The notes under the pieces were generated by a model, which saw nothing but the letters and a program-made list of their open reading frames with translations, was not told the DNA's origin and made no database searches. A DNA stretch of 64,000 nucleotides, taken from contig CM038471.1 in assembly GCA_021464415.1 (NCBI GenBank), positions 37,421,234 to 37,485,233 on the forward strand, in the 5' to 3' direction. The stretch comes from Lonicera japonica (taxonomy: Eukaryota > Streptophyta > Magnoliopsida > Dipsacales > Caprifoliaceae). Positions 37,130-48,297 of the stretch are shown in pieces. Each line of letters starts with the position of its first letter. The first letter of the stretch is position 1. Both the position numbers and the translations under genes were made by a program.

Positions 37130-38072
37130 AGTTTATTGTACAACTAATTACTAAGATTTTTTTTTCTTTTATAAAAAAGAAAAGAAAAACTAGAGGCATA
37201 TTCTCCTCTCCAAGGGTCTAACTGTCTTAAACAAATTGCTTCTTATATATTATGCAAAATTCGGCTTTCATAAAAGTTGTATAGAGGTGATCGATAAAGT
37301 TTGTGCTCAAGCACACACCAAAAATATATTTATGAGTAGAAGAAGATGCTTCTTGGGCTCAATAACATATCAAATATACATATATATATATATATATCCC
37401 ACATCCATAATTAGAGTCGCACTCCATTTATCTAAATATATATATCACCATGGTTAGATTCACACCCCATTTATCTAAATTTGAACAGATGATCCCGTAT
37501 GTTTAAAAATATATACAAAACTAAATTAAAGGATTCAAACTAAAATAGCATTATTTTTATTTATTTATTTTCTATTCAAAAGCCGCTAACCGGACCAAAA
37601 CCAACTACAAAAGAGGAATAACCTTCCTCGGAAGAGTGTTACTATCAAAAGACAATACTCCAATCTTCCTACATTGATACGCAAGTTAAGCGGCAGCCCT
37701 ATTGGCATTATTTCTACTAATCGACTATAAAGAAATCCTACTATTTAACCAAACACAATTGTATATTACTAAAATATTTTAAAGAATCTAAATAATATCG
37801 GCTATAATATTTGTCTTTCAAATATTAGTAAATTGTTAACGACATGCTACAACTACTGAGAAAAATTTATCATACACAGAGACAGGAAACAAATAATTAA
37901 CAAATGTAAAATCAAAATAAAAGAAATGTAACAGCTTGACGGCAATATGAGCCATAGTCAAAAGTGAAAGTCTTTTCAGAGTAAAAGACACGTATTAATA
38001 ATAGGTATCGGGGACCAAACTTTTAAAATAGCGGATGACAAAAGTAGTTTCAATATAAAATTTTTAGGTTTA
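37130..38072 (+). repeat. TNL 5'-flank repeat block (copy d)
   Basis: Closely matches 49600-50340: for example GTCTAACTGTCTTAAACAAA, then CAAAAATATATTTATGAGTA, and the GACCAAAACCAACTA region at 37590 against 49995. Non-coding; short frames here are not conserved. Confidence 0.65.
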
Positions 38073-38394
38073 GGCTCTGATTGATAACACGTTTGAAAAT
38101 AATAATAATAATATATAAAAACAATTTAATTTTGTGAGAAGTTAAAAATTGAATTGAGTGATGTAGTGTTATGTTTTCTTTTTCTTTTTCTTTTTTTACT
38201 CGGTTTTTCCATGAAAAGATATTCTTTGGGTGATAAAGAAAAATCACAAAGAGTAACAAAGAATGGAAAGTATCTACACATAAAATAAGTATAAGATAGA
38301 AAATTTATCACCACATCACACAACTCATTTTTCACCTTCTCATAAAAAATATTTGTTTTTAATATCATTTTCCAATTTCTTATCAAACGAAACC
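38073..38394. mobile_element. Tourist-like MITE, 322 bp
   Basis: TTA flanks both ends (38070-38072 and 38395-38397). The inverted ends are GGCTCTGATTGATAA and the complement of GGTTTCGTTTGATAA, similar to the Tourist-like MITE at 8984. Inner arms are also complementary (GAGTGATGTAGT against the complement of CACATCACACAACTC). No ORF of interest. Confidence 0.65.
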
Positions 38395-39216
38395 TTAAGG
38401 TATAAAACTATAAATAACCCGAATATTTGTATAATAATTTATATTTATACTATATATAAAAATAGAAATAAGTAAGTAACTTAATTGTTTTTTCCTTTTT
38501 TGTATGGACAACTATGCCCTTTAACTTAAGTAAATTTGTAATTATTATACAAATATAAATAATTACAAAATACTAAAATATTAGTTACAGAGTCTATATT
38601 CGTATTAGAGATGTATTGCTTTTGTAGATTTATCATAACAATTAGGATTCTCGTTAATCATACAACCTTCTTATAATAAACAAATTAAAGAATATATTTT
38701 TATTTTCCTTTTCCTTTATTAGTTTTATAAGTATTTATAATTCATTGTACTATACAGTTTATGTTACTTCATACTTTGAGATCTATAAATTTTTCCAAGG
38801 TATGATATGTTGGGATATTTTCAAATATAAAATTAAATTATTTAATTAGTTTTGGTTTCCTTTATATTTGGAACAGTAGTAGTAATATTCATACACCTTT
38901 TTTCTCCTCTTTATATTTGGAAAAGGCCAACTTGACCGCAATATGAGATAAGTCAAGTCAAGTCATTACATTTGAAAAATAAATTTCCATGAGGAAAATT
39001 TCAAGATATTTGGTGACATGTCAGTATTAATCAATCATATAATAATGTTAACATAGCACTCCTTAAAAGAAAGTTAATAAATTTAAACTTTTTCTCTGCC
39101 TTCTTATCTCTCTCTTCGATTATCCCAATCTATTCTCAATCTACGTTATTCACAATCAATCCTCATATTTGTTAGATCCTCTACAACATTACAAAAACTA
39201 GCTTTGTCCAAATATA
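38395..39216 (+). promoter_or_regulatory. 5' region of TNL2
   Basis: AT-rich sequence, its last 350 bp homologous to the regions before TNL1 and TNL3 (TATTTGTTAGATCCTCTACA, then ACTAGCTTTGTCCAAATATA before the ATG). No insertion separates it from TNL2, unlike TNL3. Confidence 0.45.
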
Positions 39217-39843
39217 ATGGCCGCTGTCAGAGCCCACGAAGCCTCTTCTTCCACTTGTTATGATGTGTTTTTGAGCTTTAGAGGTGAAGACACCCGAAAA
39301 ACTTTTACGGATCACCTCTATACAGCTTTAATCCAACAAGGATTTCGCACATTTAGAGACAACGATGAGATTGAGATTGGTGAAAATCTCAAGTCGGAAT
39401 TAGAAAAGGCGATCAGTCAATCAAAGATTTCAATCATTGTCATATCCAAGGATTACACGTCTTCCACGTGGTGCCTTGATGAACTTGTGATGATCCTCGA
39501 AAAAAGGAGGAGCTCTGGGCATGCAGTTTTACCTGTCTTCTACAATGTGGATCCATCCCAAGTTCGGATGCAAACGGGGAGGATAGCAGAAGCATTTGCT
39601 GGGTACGAAAAGCAATTCGAGGCAAAACACGATTTCGAAGGGAAAATAAAATTTATGGAAAAGATAAAAGGGTGGAGATCAGCACTTACAGAAGTTGCTA
39701 ATTTGATTGGGTTGAACTTGCGAGACCATGTTGATGGGTACATAAGTTCCTTATTTTTCTTCGATCTCATATATGCTTGCAATATTTGTTACTGTCCTGT
39801 TTTTTTCTTATTTTTCCAAAACAATATGAAAAATTTCTGTTAA
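39217..39843 (+). CDS. TNL2: TIR-only gene or truncated TNL
   Basis: The TIR exon is intact (39217-39737, donor GT at 39738) and very close to TNL1, with YDVFLSFRGEDTR, DPSQVR and WCLDEL carrying Glu-89. No NB-ARC or LRR exon follows. Intron 1 continues to about 40596, where a Tat retrotransposon begins, and the sequence past it is the 5' flank of the next unit. Without splicing the frame runs on to TAA at 39841-39843, giving 208 residues with a hydrophobic tail. TIR-only proteins in plants can act as NADases in immune signalling, so this may be a working short gene. It may equally be the dead 5' end of a TNL. No stop codon or frameshift supports decay of the TIR itself. Confidence 0.72.
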   Translation: MAAVRAHEASSSTCYDVFLSFRGEDTRKTFTDHLYTALIQQGFRTFRDNDEIEIGENLKSELEKAISQSKISIIVISKDYTSSTWCLDELVMILEKRRSSGHAVLPVFYNVDPSQVRMQTGRIAEAFAGYEKQFEAKHDFEGKIKFMEKIKGWRSALTEVANLIGLNLRDHVDGYISSLFFFDLIYACNICYCPVFFLFFQNNMKNFC

Positions 39844-40596
39844 CTCGCTAGTCGCTGCATTATTTTCCTAAATTAAGATAAAGTATCTCATATTTTAATA
39901 CCTAAATTTCAAATTTTCTAATCTATCTCTTTTGCTTCTGTTTTTAATGAAGCATATGAAGAAACCATTTAACCGTAAGACTTTAAATTACTATCGATAA
40001 CCAAACCTCTTAATTAGTTTATAGAGATCAATTGTTCATCCAGTTTTGGTTTTTTTGGGTTAATTGAGTAATCTATTATGAAACTTATAAAGGAATACCC
40101 ACGTATTATCACTATAGTACTTTTTGGTTAGCATATATGATATTACTACTGTTTATGTTTTGGGGAAAGATGGTTCCTAACATGAAGTTAGAGCTCTAGT
40201 TATCTACAATCATTAGTTCGAGTCCTCAAGTTTGCATTTTTTTTCCCCATTTGTATTAGGGGCTATTTCATTCTACCTCTTAAGTCTGAAGGGCTAGACC
40301 ATTTAGGCTTAAGAGTTTTGATTTTCTCTGATTGGTTTAAAATTTTAATTTTGAACACTTATTTTGCTTCTTAAAAAATAAAAGGCAAAAGTCTCAATTT
40401 TTAAAGAGGTAAAATTGCTCTTTTGCCCTTATCCTGTAAGATATAGTAATTTTTTTATATAAAATAAGAGGATAAGGGAAAATTTGTCCGAATAAAATTT
40501 AGTCAGCACTCATATTTGATATGTTCATACAAATAACACATTCAGATATGACATTCAGAAATAAAACAAACATATCGATAGAGTAAACTAATTATC
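39844..40596 (+). other. Remnant of TNL2 intron 1
   Basis: Homologous to TNL1 intron 1 from 12431 and from about 13850 to 14135, including a shared MITE-like stretch (40262-40575). Homology ends near 40571, close to the start of the Tat element. Confidence 0.7.
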
Positions 40597-42343
40597 TGAT
40601 TATTCAACCATTTACAAAAAGACACGTGGTTTCCCACGTCAGCGGTCAAGTCCACCATGGTAAAGAAAACCCAAGAGTTTTGATTTAAACTTCACGTAAG
40701 GCCAGAGCTCCTAATAATGTATGTATTCGGCCTAGATACTTTTCTTACGTATCAAATTTCAAAGCTGAAGCCCCAGAGCTCTTCTACCGAGTTCGGGAAG
40801 TCCCTGGCCTAAATACTTTTCTTATGTATCATATTTCTAAGAGTTCTTCAATACGTTTCCTTCTTTATCATATATATATATATATATAAGGCATTTACTC
40901 CTCATCCCAACTGAGTTTTTGGAGAGAAGAAAAAGGAGAAAAAGAATTGTATCTTCTGAGGGCAAATACATCTCATCTACACACATATCTACTGATATGC
41001 GTGTGAGGAAAAGGCACTAGAGCCCTGTGAGAATCCGCAAATGCGACCCCCGGGTCTCGTCCCCGTTTGTTGGGCGTCTGAAATGTCGGGACGGATTCCG
41101 TCGTTCCATTTGCTTGGAGTGTTTTGATAATTCATATCGGGTGTCCCTCTATCCTGTTTCTAGGTACAAGAGGGTTCATTCAGAGTCGCCAGTACGTTTT
41201 ACGAGAAAACGGACAAAAAGGGTTGTGTAAGGGGAAAGGCTACAGATAAGCCTTTCTTTACACATTTGTCTGCGAAACCAGGATTCTATAGGGTTCGGGA
41301 ACTATATTACGGTTTGGGAAGGTGTTAAGCACCCATTCCGCCCTTTCGGTCTCTAATGGACTTATATGTTCATTCTATGTTGAAAAACTTGGATGCTTTT
41401 ACTGACAGTCTACTACTTTTTGAATAAAGACCCTAATTTTTAGGGTAAGTGGGAAAGGGTATGAAAAGCCTTTGTGTTCCGAGATCCGATGTTTTTATTA
41501 TTGAAGGATGTAAATACAAATGACAAAAACCTTTTATTTTGAAAGAGTATCCCGTATTATTTCCTCAGATAATGACGGTTTTCTCGTGTTGTGATTACTT
41601 TTGTAAAAAGTTCGGATTTATATCGGGACTGATTTAATATGGAATTAGAACTCTTTGAGAAGAGTTATCAGACACGTCACAGTCTATAGAGAAGACAGGA
41701 TATGTTGATTTTAATTCCTAGATGAGTTTTATCAATCCGGGTTTTGAAAACAGAATTTTATCTGGATGATAACGTTCTCACTCTTCTAGTTTTGCAAATG
41801 GTTTTATCGAGGTCTTTTGTTTTGAATAAGGTAGACTATTTATAACTTGGCAATGAGTTTATTCAAATAAAAGTGGACAAAATAACATAAATAAAACAAG
41901 TACACAGATAAACCTGATTTTCGAGCGCGTTAGAAATCTAACACAACCATGTTGCCACTTCGCTTACTAGGACGGGGCAGCGCCCCGTTAGAAAATTTGA
42001 GTTTTAAACCAGTCTACAATAACACTAATATACAAATATCTTATTTAACTACTAGAAGAGACTTTCGTTACCTTCCCGACGAGAATAATAATAAGAAAGA
42101 GAATATAATACGGCAGAGAGATCTCCGGCGATAATAATCTTCTCATTCTTCAGATATTTCCGAGAATTCGATTCCAGAAACGAGACACGTCGAGTGTCGA
42201 GAATAGATTCGACTCTTCAGAAATAAGACTATAATCGAAAATGCTTGTTGCTATTTTTTGCACTGTTTTGGCGATTTTTCTTGCTGTTTTCAGCTCTAAT
42301 CTTGCTTTGATGTTGCTGTCTAGAACCCATGGGGGTGCTGGCC

Positions 42344-42351
42344 TATTTATA
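42344..42351 (-). promoter_or_regulatory. TATA box of solo LTR
   Basis: TATAAATA on the minus strand, 16 bp downstream of the nearest palindrome. The same arrangement occurs at 57455-57462. Confidence 0.7.
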
Positions 42352-42367
42352 GTGTCGAAACGGCATA

Positions 42368-42646
42368 TGTCGCGCGACATTTGGGTGTATGTCGCGCGAC
42401 AATCTTGACTGTCGCGCGACATTCTACTTTAATGATGATTCTGACTCACTGCTGAGTCAAAAAGTGGTGTGGTGGGGTGTTTGTCGCGCGACATGTCCCT
42501 GGAGGGGGAGAATGTCGCTCGACATACTGCTTTAATGATGATTCTGACTCACTGCTGAGTCAGAAAGTGGAGTGGTGGGGTGATTGTCGCGTGACATGTC
42601 CCTGGAAAGGGGGTTGTCGCGCGACATACTAGACTGTCGCGCGACA
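42368..42646. repeat. Palindrome array TGTCGCGCGACA, 8 units
   Basis: Perfect 12-bp palindromes at 42368-42379, 42390-42401, 42410-42421, 42482-42493, 42615-42626 and 42635-42646, with one-mismatch units at 42513-42524 and 42584-42595. A segment of about 90 bp (42423-42510) is repeated at 42532-42613 and carries palindromes with it, so the array grew by tandem duplication. It is extremely CG-rich for this AT-rich region. It occupies the U3 region just upstream of the TATA box. Confidence 0.95.
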
Positions 42647-43199
42647 TTTCTCTTTAAAACATGTTTGTTTGGCCAACAAACCCTCTCGGGGCAGTTCCGG
42701 GTGTTCGGGTGAGTTCCGGACTCAAAAACAGTACTTTCGAAGTTCGTTAGGGTTCTTGCGGGGGTCACGGATCGGGGTGTCTACAAGCCCTCATTTTTAG
42801 TGAAATATCTTAATTCACGATTGAGGTTTCTTCTTATGTGTAAACATAGCTTGTTAGACTAACCTAAGAGTAGGTCACTTGTAATCATAGCACAGCTCTC
42901 TATATTCATCTCATTTATATAGAGATCACCGAGCTCCAAGCTCATTTCTTCAGAGGACTATCTACTTAAGTTTTTGATTTGGATATCGCCACGTGTCCTT
43001 TAGTTCTGTGATTCTCACCATTTAAAATACAAAATCTTTGACTAATTGGTTAAAAAGATCTATTCTAGATTTTAACACCAACGGTTTAGCACCATCTATG
43101 GGAAACACAATGTTTTTGTAAAATCTCTAACTTTCCAAAAATAGGACAAGTATCCTATTTTTAAAATGAGTCAGTATAGTTAACACTGAACAAACACAA

Positions 43200-44530
43200 T
43201 CATAACTTATAATCGCTTTGGTAGCACAACAAGCTGCTCTACATGTCCAAATTGATCGTCTAGTAGCTCAACGAGCTACCCCCTCCTAGCTCGAAAAGGA
43301 GGTCAATGTCAGCCTTTGCCTCTACCCCAACGAATCCGAGTCAGCACATTTCCGCCATGGAAAGACTGAGAGAGAAATAAGGGAGATGACAAGTGAACTG
43401 AAGCCATTCCAGGAGGACCGTTAGTGGCAGAACTGACAAACACAATAAGCTCTTTGGTGAAAGGGAGTCGAGGAGGACAGTCCTCTCACCCATTCCCAGA
43501 GTCCCACAAAACAATGTGGCTCGAGCTGCTCATTATGTGGCCACTATCCAAAATAGAGTAAGGGACCTCCCTCCTTCACCCATATAAAATAAATGGACCA
43601 CGGGCATCTGTCTTTGGCAGGATCTCGCACAAAGATTCCGTTGTGAAGGTTAAAAAAAAAACTCAGGTTGGAAATGAAGAACTAAATGATCGAGCTCTTT
43701 AAGTAAGTTGGCAATACTGCCGAAGAAGGGAGCTTAGCCGTGGCCTTGTTGATAAGCTCATAATCTCTTTTTGCCCAACACATTTAGATTTATCCAATTT
43801 CGGAGAAGCTCAAGCTCCCCACCTTGAAATCTTATGATGGTACCACCGATCTGATAAATCATTAGCAATAGAACAATAATATTATGAGCTTTGAGGATGT
43901 TCCAAATGACTTTATGTGTAGAGCTTTTGTCACTACTCTTTAGGGCTCAGCCCAAATGTGGTGGAGTAGCCTATCACCAGGTTCCATATAAAGCTTCTAA
44001 GAGCTCGGAACAAAGTTTATAGCTCATTTCCTTAGTACTAGAAAGCAATCCAAACCATCTTCTCATCTTTTCACAATTAAACAGAGGTCCACGAAAGTTT
44101 GAAAGACTATGCCTGCAGATTCAACCAAGAGAGCCTCTTGATCAACAACCTTAATGATGGGGTGGCCGTTGTGGCGTTCATGTAGGGAGTGACCTCCCCC
44201 ATCTCTTCTTGAGGAAGCCCTTCAGGGGATAAATGTCTCTGCTCTCCCAGCTTTCCTGCCTTCCTTTAAAAGAGATAAGGCAAGAATAACAAAAGAAACA
44301 TGGACAGAAAAACTCCTTTAGGGGATAAACCTAAAAAGCCATTCACTCATCTAACCATCCCTTTAGGAGAGGTTTGCACCCATATTGGAACTGACCTCCA
44401 GAAACCAAAGAAGATGAAGTCCTCCGATAAAAAGAGGGATAGTTCAAAATATTGCAGATACCATAAGGATCATATTCACGAGATAGATGACTGTTGGAAG
44501 CTCGTGGAAGAAATCAAAAATCTCATTTAA
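43200..44530 (+). pseudogene. Tat gag remnant
   Basis: Many stop codons and shifts, but the capsid-like region is clear at about 43820-44130 (LKSYDGTTD, MCRAFVTTL, SPGS, KFIAHFLSTRKQ). The C-terminal part at 44300-44530 holds YCRYHKDHIHEIDDCWKL, the zinc-finger-like motif of Tat gag. It would form the virus-like particle. Not functional. Confidence 0.75.
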
Positions 44531-44719
44531 AGAGGTTAACTCCGGCAGTACATTGACAAAGAGAAAGACACTCCCTTAAAAGCCAAAGGAAATTACCATG
44601 CCAACGAAATTTTCATGATTGAGGGGCGTTCCTTCTTCTCTAAAAACAACAATACATCAAGGAAAGCTCACATTAGGTAAGCTCAGTCTGCCAACTCGAG
44701 AGTATTTAGACCTGCCAAG

Positions 44720-44959
44720 ATGGTAAAGCATGAGGCCATAGAAATCACCTTTACTGATGAAGACATGAATGGGGTGGAATACCCTCATGATAACCCGTTA
44801 GTGGTTACAACCATGGTCGAAAATCACAACGTCTATCGAATTCTCATTGACACAGGAGCCACCTCTAACCTCATGTATTACAGTACTCTGAAAGCTATGG
44901 GCCTCATTGCCAAGCATCTAGCCATATCGTCATTCACACTAATTGGTTTTTCTAGATAG
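44720..44959 (+). pseudogene. Tat protease remnant
   Basis: The frame encodes HDNPLVVTTMV, then ILIDTGATSNLMYY, a retropepsin active site (DTGA) in a typical Tat context. The frame breaks at 44957-44959, shortly after the active site. It would cut the polyprotein. Confidence 0.75.
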
Positions 44960-45476
44960 AATACCAGATCCTTAGGGACTATTATGGCAGAATTCTTGAT
45001 CCTTAATAAAGCCCCCCCCCCACCCACTACAATGCCATCTTAAAAAGGAGCACTAATAATGAAATCAGAACCGCTGTCTCTACATGTAGCTTAACCTACA
45101 GTTCCCAACCCCCCCATGGCATTGGGGAGGTAAGAGGAAACTAAGTGGAAGCTAGGTACTGCGACTTTAGAGCTTTAAAAGAGGTTAGGTGCACTAATGT
45201 TATCGCATTAGAGCTCAACGCAACGGCTACCCAAAGGTTTGCTACCACACATGAACATGCCAGCTCTGAAAAGGTAGAAATCGTCACCCTGGATCCTTGT
45301 GATGAATAAAAGAAGCTAAAAAAAATCTAGCTGAAGATTTAGAAGACTTGCTTCTGACCCCCTTACAGTTAGACAGGGTGCTCAAGATCAGTAACTAGCT
45401 TAGCTCAAGGTGTAAAGAAGAGCTTGCTAGATGCCTAAGAGTTAATCTTGATATCTTTGCATGGTCCCATGATGAC

Positions 45477-46330
45477 TTGAAATGGCTAAACCCTGAAGTA
45501 ATGGGGCATAGGCTCAATGCTGACCCTGCCTTCAAGCCTGTAAGGCAAAAGAAGAAAAAAAATTCTATGGAAAGAAATTTGGCTGTCAAAGAAAAGGTGC
45601 AGAAGCTCCTCTATGGTAGGTTTATCCGGAAGGTCCTGTACCCGAAGTGGTTGTCCAATGTAGTACTGGTGAAAAAGCACTGTGGGAAGTGGAAAATGCA
45701 CATGAACTTTAAAGACCTCAACAAGGTTTATCTTAAAAAGTGTTTTTCACTCCCTAAGATCGACCAACTCCTGGATGCCACCACCGAACATGAAATGTTA
45801 AGCTTCATGGATGCATATTCTTGTAACAAGCAGGTTAGAATGACTCTAGAAGATGAAGAAAATACCTCATTCATGAACAACAAGCGAACATACTACTATA
45901 AGCCTATACCATTTGGCCTAAGAAATGCTGGAGCCACCTACCAAAGGGTTATGAGTTCTATGTTCAAAGATCAGCTAGGAAAAAATATGGAGGTCTATGT
46001 CGACAACATGTTAGTTAAAAGCCTCAAGGCATCTAGCCACATTGCAAATCTCAATGAGGCCTTACTATCCTTTAACAGAGTGGTATATCCTTCAACGTAG
46101 CCAAATGTACGTTTAGGGTCACTAGAGGGAAGTCATGGGCTTTATGGTCACCTAGAGGGGTATCGAAGCAAACCCAAAAAAGATTTAAGCTCCAATCAAC
46201 ATAAAGTCCACTACCAAACCAAAGGAGGTGCAAAGCCTAGCTGGTAAGGTTATGGCTCTTAACAGGTTCATCACTAGAGCAATAGACAAATCCCACCCTT
46301 CTTCAAAATGTTGACGAAAGCTTTCAAATG
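45477..46330 (+). pseudogene. Tat reverse transcriptase remnant
   Basis: The frame at 45477-46100 keeps RT blocks in order: LVKKHCGKWKMHMNFKDLNK, FSLPKIDQLLDAT, SFMDAYS, PFGLRNAGATYQRVM and YVDNMLVKS. The catalytic YVDD reads YVDN, so it would be inactive even without its stops. The thumb and connection region continues with stops and shifts to about 46330. Confidence 0.85.
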
Positions 46331-46699
46331 AATAGAGGAGTGCGAGCTCGTTTTTCAGCAACTCGAGCAATACTTAGAAGCACCTCCCCTCTTTTGTTCA
46401 CTAAAGAAAGGGAAGATTTTATCTCCATACTAGGTTATTTCTTACACAGCAATCAGCTCGTTTCTCCTGAAGACAGAGCTCAATTATTTGACGCTAGAAA
46501 AGTTGGCCTTTGCCCTCCTCATAATCTCTAGGAAGCTGAGGCCTTACTTCTAAGCTCATGCCATCGAGGTAATCACCGACCAGCCCTTGAGAAGAATACT
46601 GGACAAACCAAAATAGTCGTGCAGACCAGCCATATGGGCTATAGAGCTCGGCCAATTTGTCATCACTTATAAATTTAGGATCTTAGTCAAAGGACATGT

Positions 46700-47117
46700 T
46701 GAAACTGACTTCATAGCGGAGTTCACCTACGCTAAAGAATTGGTCTGTGAGTCGCTAAAGCTGCCACCACTGACGGACCCTTGCACCTCAAGCCATATTA
46801 CCTTGACGAACTTAATACCAAAAATCCCTAACTGGATATTACACGCAAATGGAGTCTCCAACCTACAAGGGTTTGGAGCAGGTTTAGTGCTCATCACTCG
46901 CGAGGCTAACACATTGGAGATAGCTCTAAGGTTCCTCTTCAAATCCTTAAACAACGAATCAGAGTATGAGGCCATCATAGTAGGCCTAAGGAAGACAACA
47001 TGGCTACTTACCTTGCTAAGCCTAAAGCAAGAGCCCTGGGGGTTCACAAACGTAGTCTTCATCAAGGTCTCCCAAAATTTGGCTAACTATAGGGGGCTTG
47101 CCCAACTTCCTAATTAA
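46700..47117 (+). pseudogene. Tat RNase H remnant
   Basis: The frame 46740-47117 carries WILHANGVSNLQGFGAGLVL and NNESEYEAIIVGLR, the RNase H core of Tat elements, with the first catalytic Asp replaced (HANG where DGA/DGS is usual). The domain ends at a stop and no integrase follows. Confidence 0.75.
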
Positions 47118-47392
47118 TGGATTTTATGCTAATCCAATTAGTGTCAGAGCTTTGGCAATTCTTTTTACACGGCTATATTTTTAGCTCTTCTATTTTCTTT
47201 TAAGTTTGGAGGCATAGGGATACCTATATATGTATAGGCATTTCCATCCCACAAGTACAACTTAAAACAAAATGAAGAAAGTATAGAAAGTATAAATGAG
47301 ATAAGTTTCAAAACAAAATTTTCATTCATAAAAAAAGAGTTGTTACAAGGATTCTAAAGCTTCTATTACAAGAAAAAAATAAAAGGGAAATC

Positions 47393-48030
47393 CTACAACA
47401 ACTGAGCTCCTCTAACGTTGTCACCATCAGCTCCATCATCATTTCTAAAGGGTGAGGGATTATCAGTTTCCCATTTTTCCAGCAAATCAGGCTCCACCTC
47501 CCTGATCAACTAAAAAATGCTGAAGACATCGCCCTTTTTCTTCAAGATTTTGGCCTTGAGCTTTGGAGTTACGCTTATCTTTGTGGAGAGCTCGATCCCT
47601 TCAAGATTGTTTAGCTTTTCGAGGGCAATGTCACAAGCCTTGAAGAAGCCAATAACATTGGCATTGCAAACCTTCACGAAGTGACCTTCTTATGCGCAGA
47701 AATTCTCCACGGCTTGGACCTCGATTGCAGGAATGGAGTCCTTCAGGTCTTTGGCTTCATTCTGTAGCTCAAAGACTTAATTCTTGGAGGCCTCGTTTTA
47801 GTGGAAGGTAGTAAAGAGTTCATATTTCTTGCTCTCGAGTTGGGCCTGGAGCTCCTTGATACTCTGACCAGCCTCCTCCCTACTTTCATGCTCGAGCTCC
47901 ATGAGCTTTTGGGCCTCTTCCCTCCCCTTACGCTCAAGCTTTATTGCTCTGTGCGTCTCTTCCAGGTTCGGCCAAGGTCTCCTAATGATCAGACCGTAGT
48001 TCCTTCAGGTTATTGTGGGCCATCCCCTAA
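47393..48030 (-). pseudogene. Antisense ORF of the Tat element (coiled-coil protein)
   Basis: On the minus strand one reading frame can be followed for over 600 bp, broken by four stops only. It encodes a charged, Glu/Lys-rich helix (LEERKG-type repeats such as GREEAQKLMELEHES, IKELQAQLESKKYEL), then a region ending EKWETDNPSPFRNDDGADG and a TAG at 47393-47395. An ORF opposite to gag-pol between pol and the 3' LTR is known in Tat/Ogre/Grande-type elements; its function is unknown. The conserved frame shows it was coding until recently. The 5' limit is uncertain. Confidence 0.7.
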
Positions 48031-48297
48031 GCTATATGGAGGGTTGAATAGAAAATGGAAATGGTCTGAAGACAAAAGAAGTATGGTCAGAAGACCTCAA
48101 TAGAAATTAAAAAAAGGAGGAAGAACATAGTGTTTACCTGGCTCATGTGAAAACCAACTCATTGGCCACCTTACTAGCTCATGTATCCCTTACGTTCTGG
48201 AGCATGCCCTCGCCCAAAGGAGGCAAAGTTACCCCCAGTATGAAAAACCCCGAACCATCCACTCTGGAGGACTCGGGAATACTAGTTCCTTTAGGTC

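Larger units (their letters stand above)
41026..42785 (-). mobile_element. Solo LTR of a gypsy family, nested in the Tat LTR
   Basis: Read on the minus strand it starts TGTAGACACCCCGATCCGTG and ends ATTCTCACA, the same termini as the plus-strand LTR at 57133-58645. A perfect 5-bp target duplication AGCCC flanks it (41021-41025 and 42786-42790). No internal sequence remains, so it arose by recombination between the two LTRs of a full element. At 1,760 bp it is longer than its relative (1,513 bp), partly because a segment with palindromes is duplicated. Confidence 0.95.
40597..48297 (+). mobile_element. Decayed Tat-type Ty3/gypsy retrotransposon
   Basis: Order: 5' LTR (about 40597-43075, interrupted by a solo LTR), a degenerate primer-site region GTTTAGCACCATCTATGGG resembling the GGCGCCGTCTGTGGG context of Tat elements, gag, protease, RT, RNase H, then an antisense ORF, a feature of the Tat/Ogre group. 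The integrase is missing and no 3' LTR is seen: the element stops at about 48297, where TNL 5'-flank sequence begins. LTR ends are approximate. It sits in what was TNL2 intron 1. Confidence 0.75.

Noticed and set aside
41027..42422. Several 60-90 codon frames in the solo LTR
   Set aside because: They lie inside a non-coding LTR and do not match anything known; the sister LTR does not preserve them.
42368..42646. CRISPR-like or satellite array
   Set aside because: Units are palindromes with irregular spacing inside a defined LTR with TG...CA ends and a target duplication, in plant DNA.
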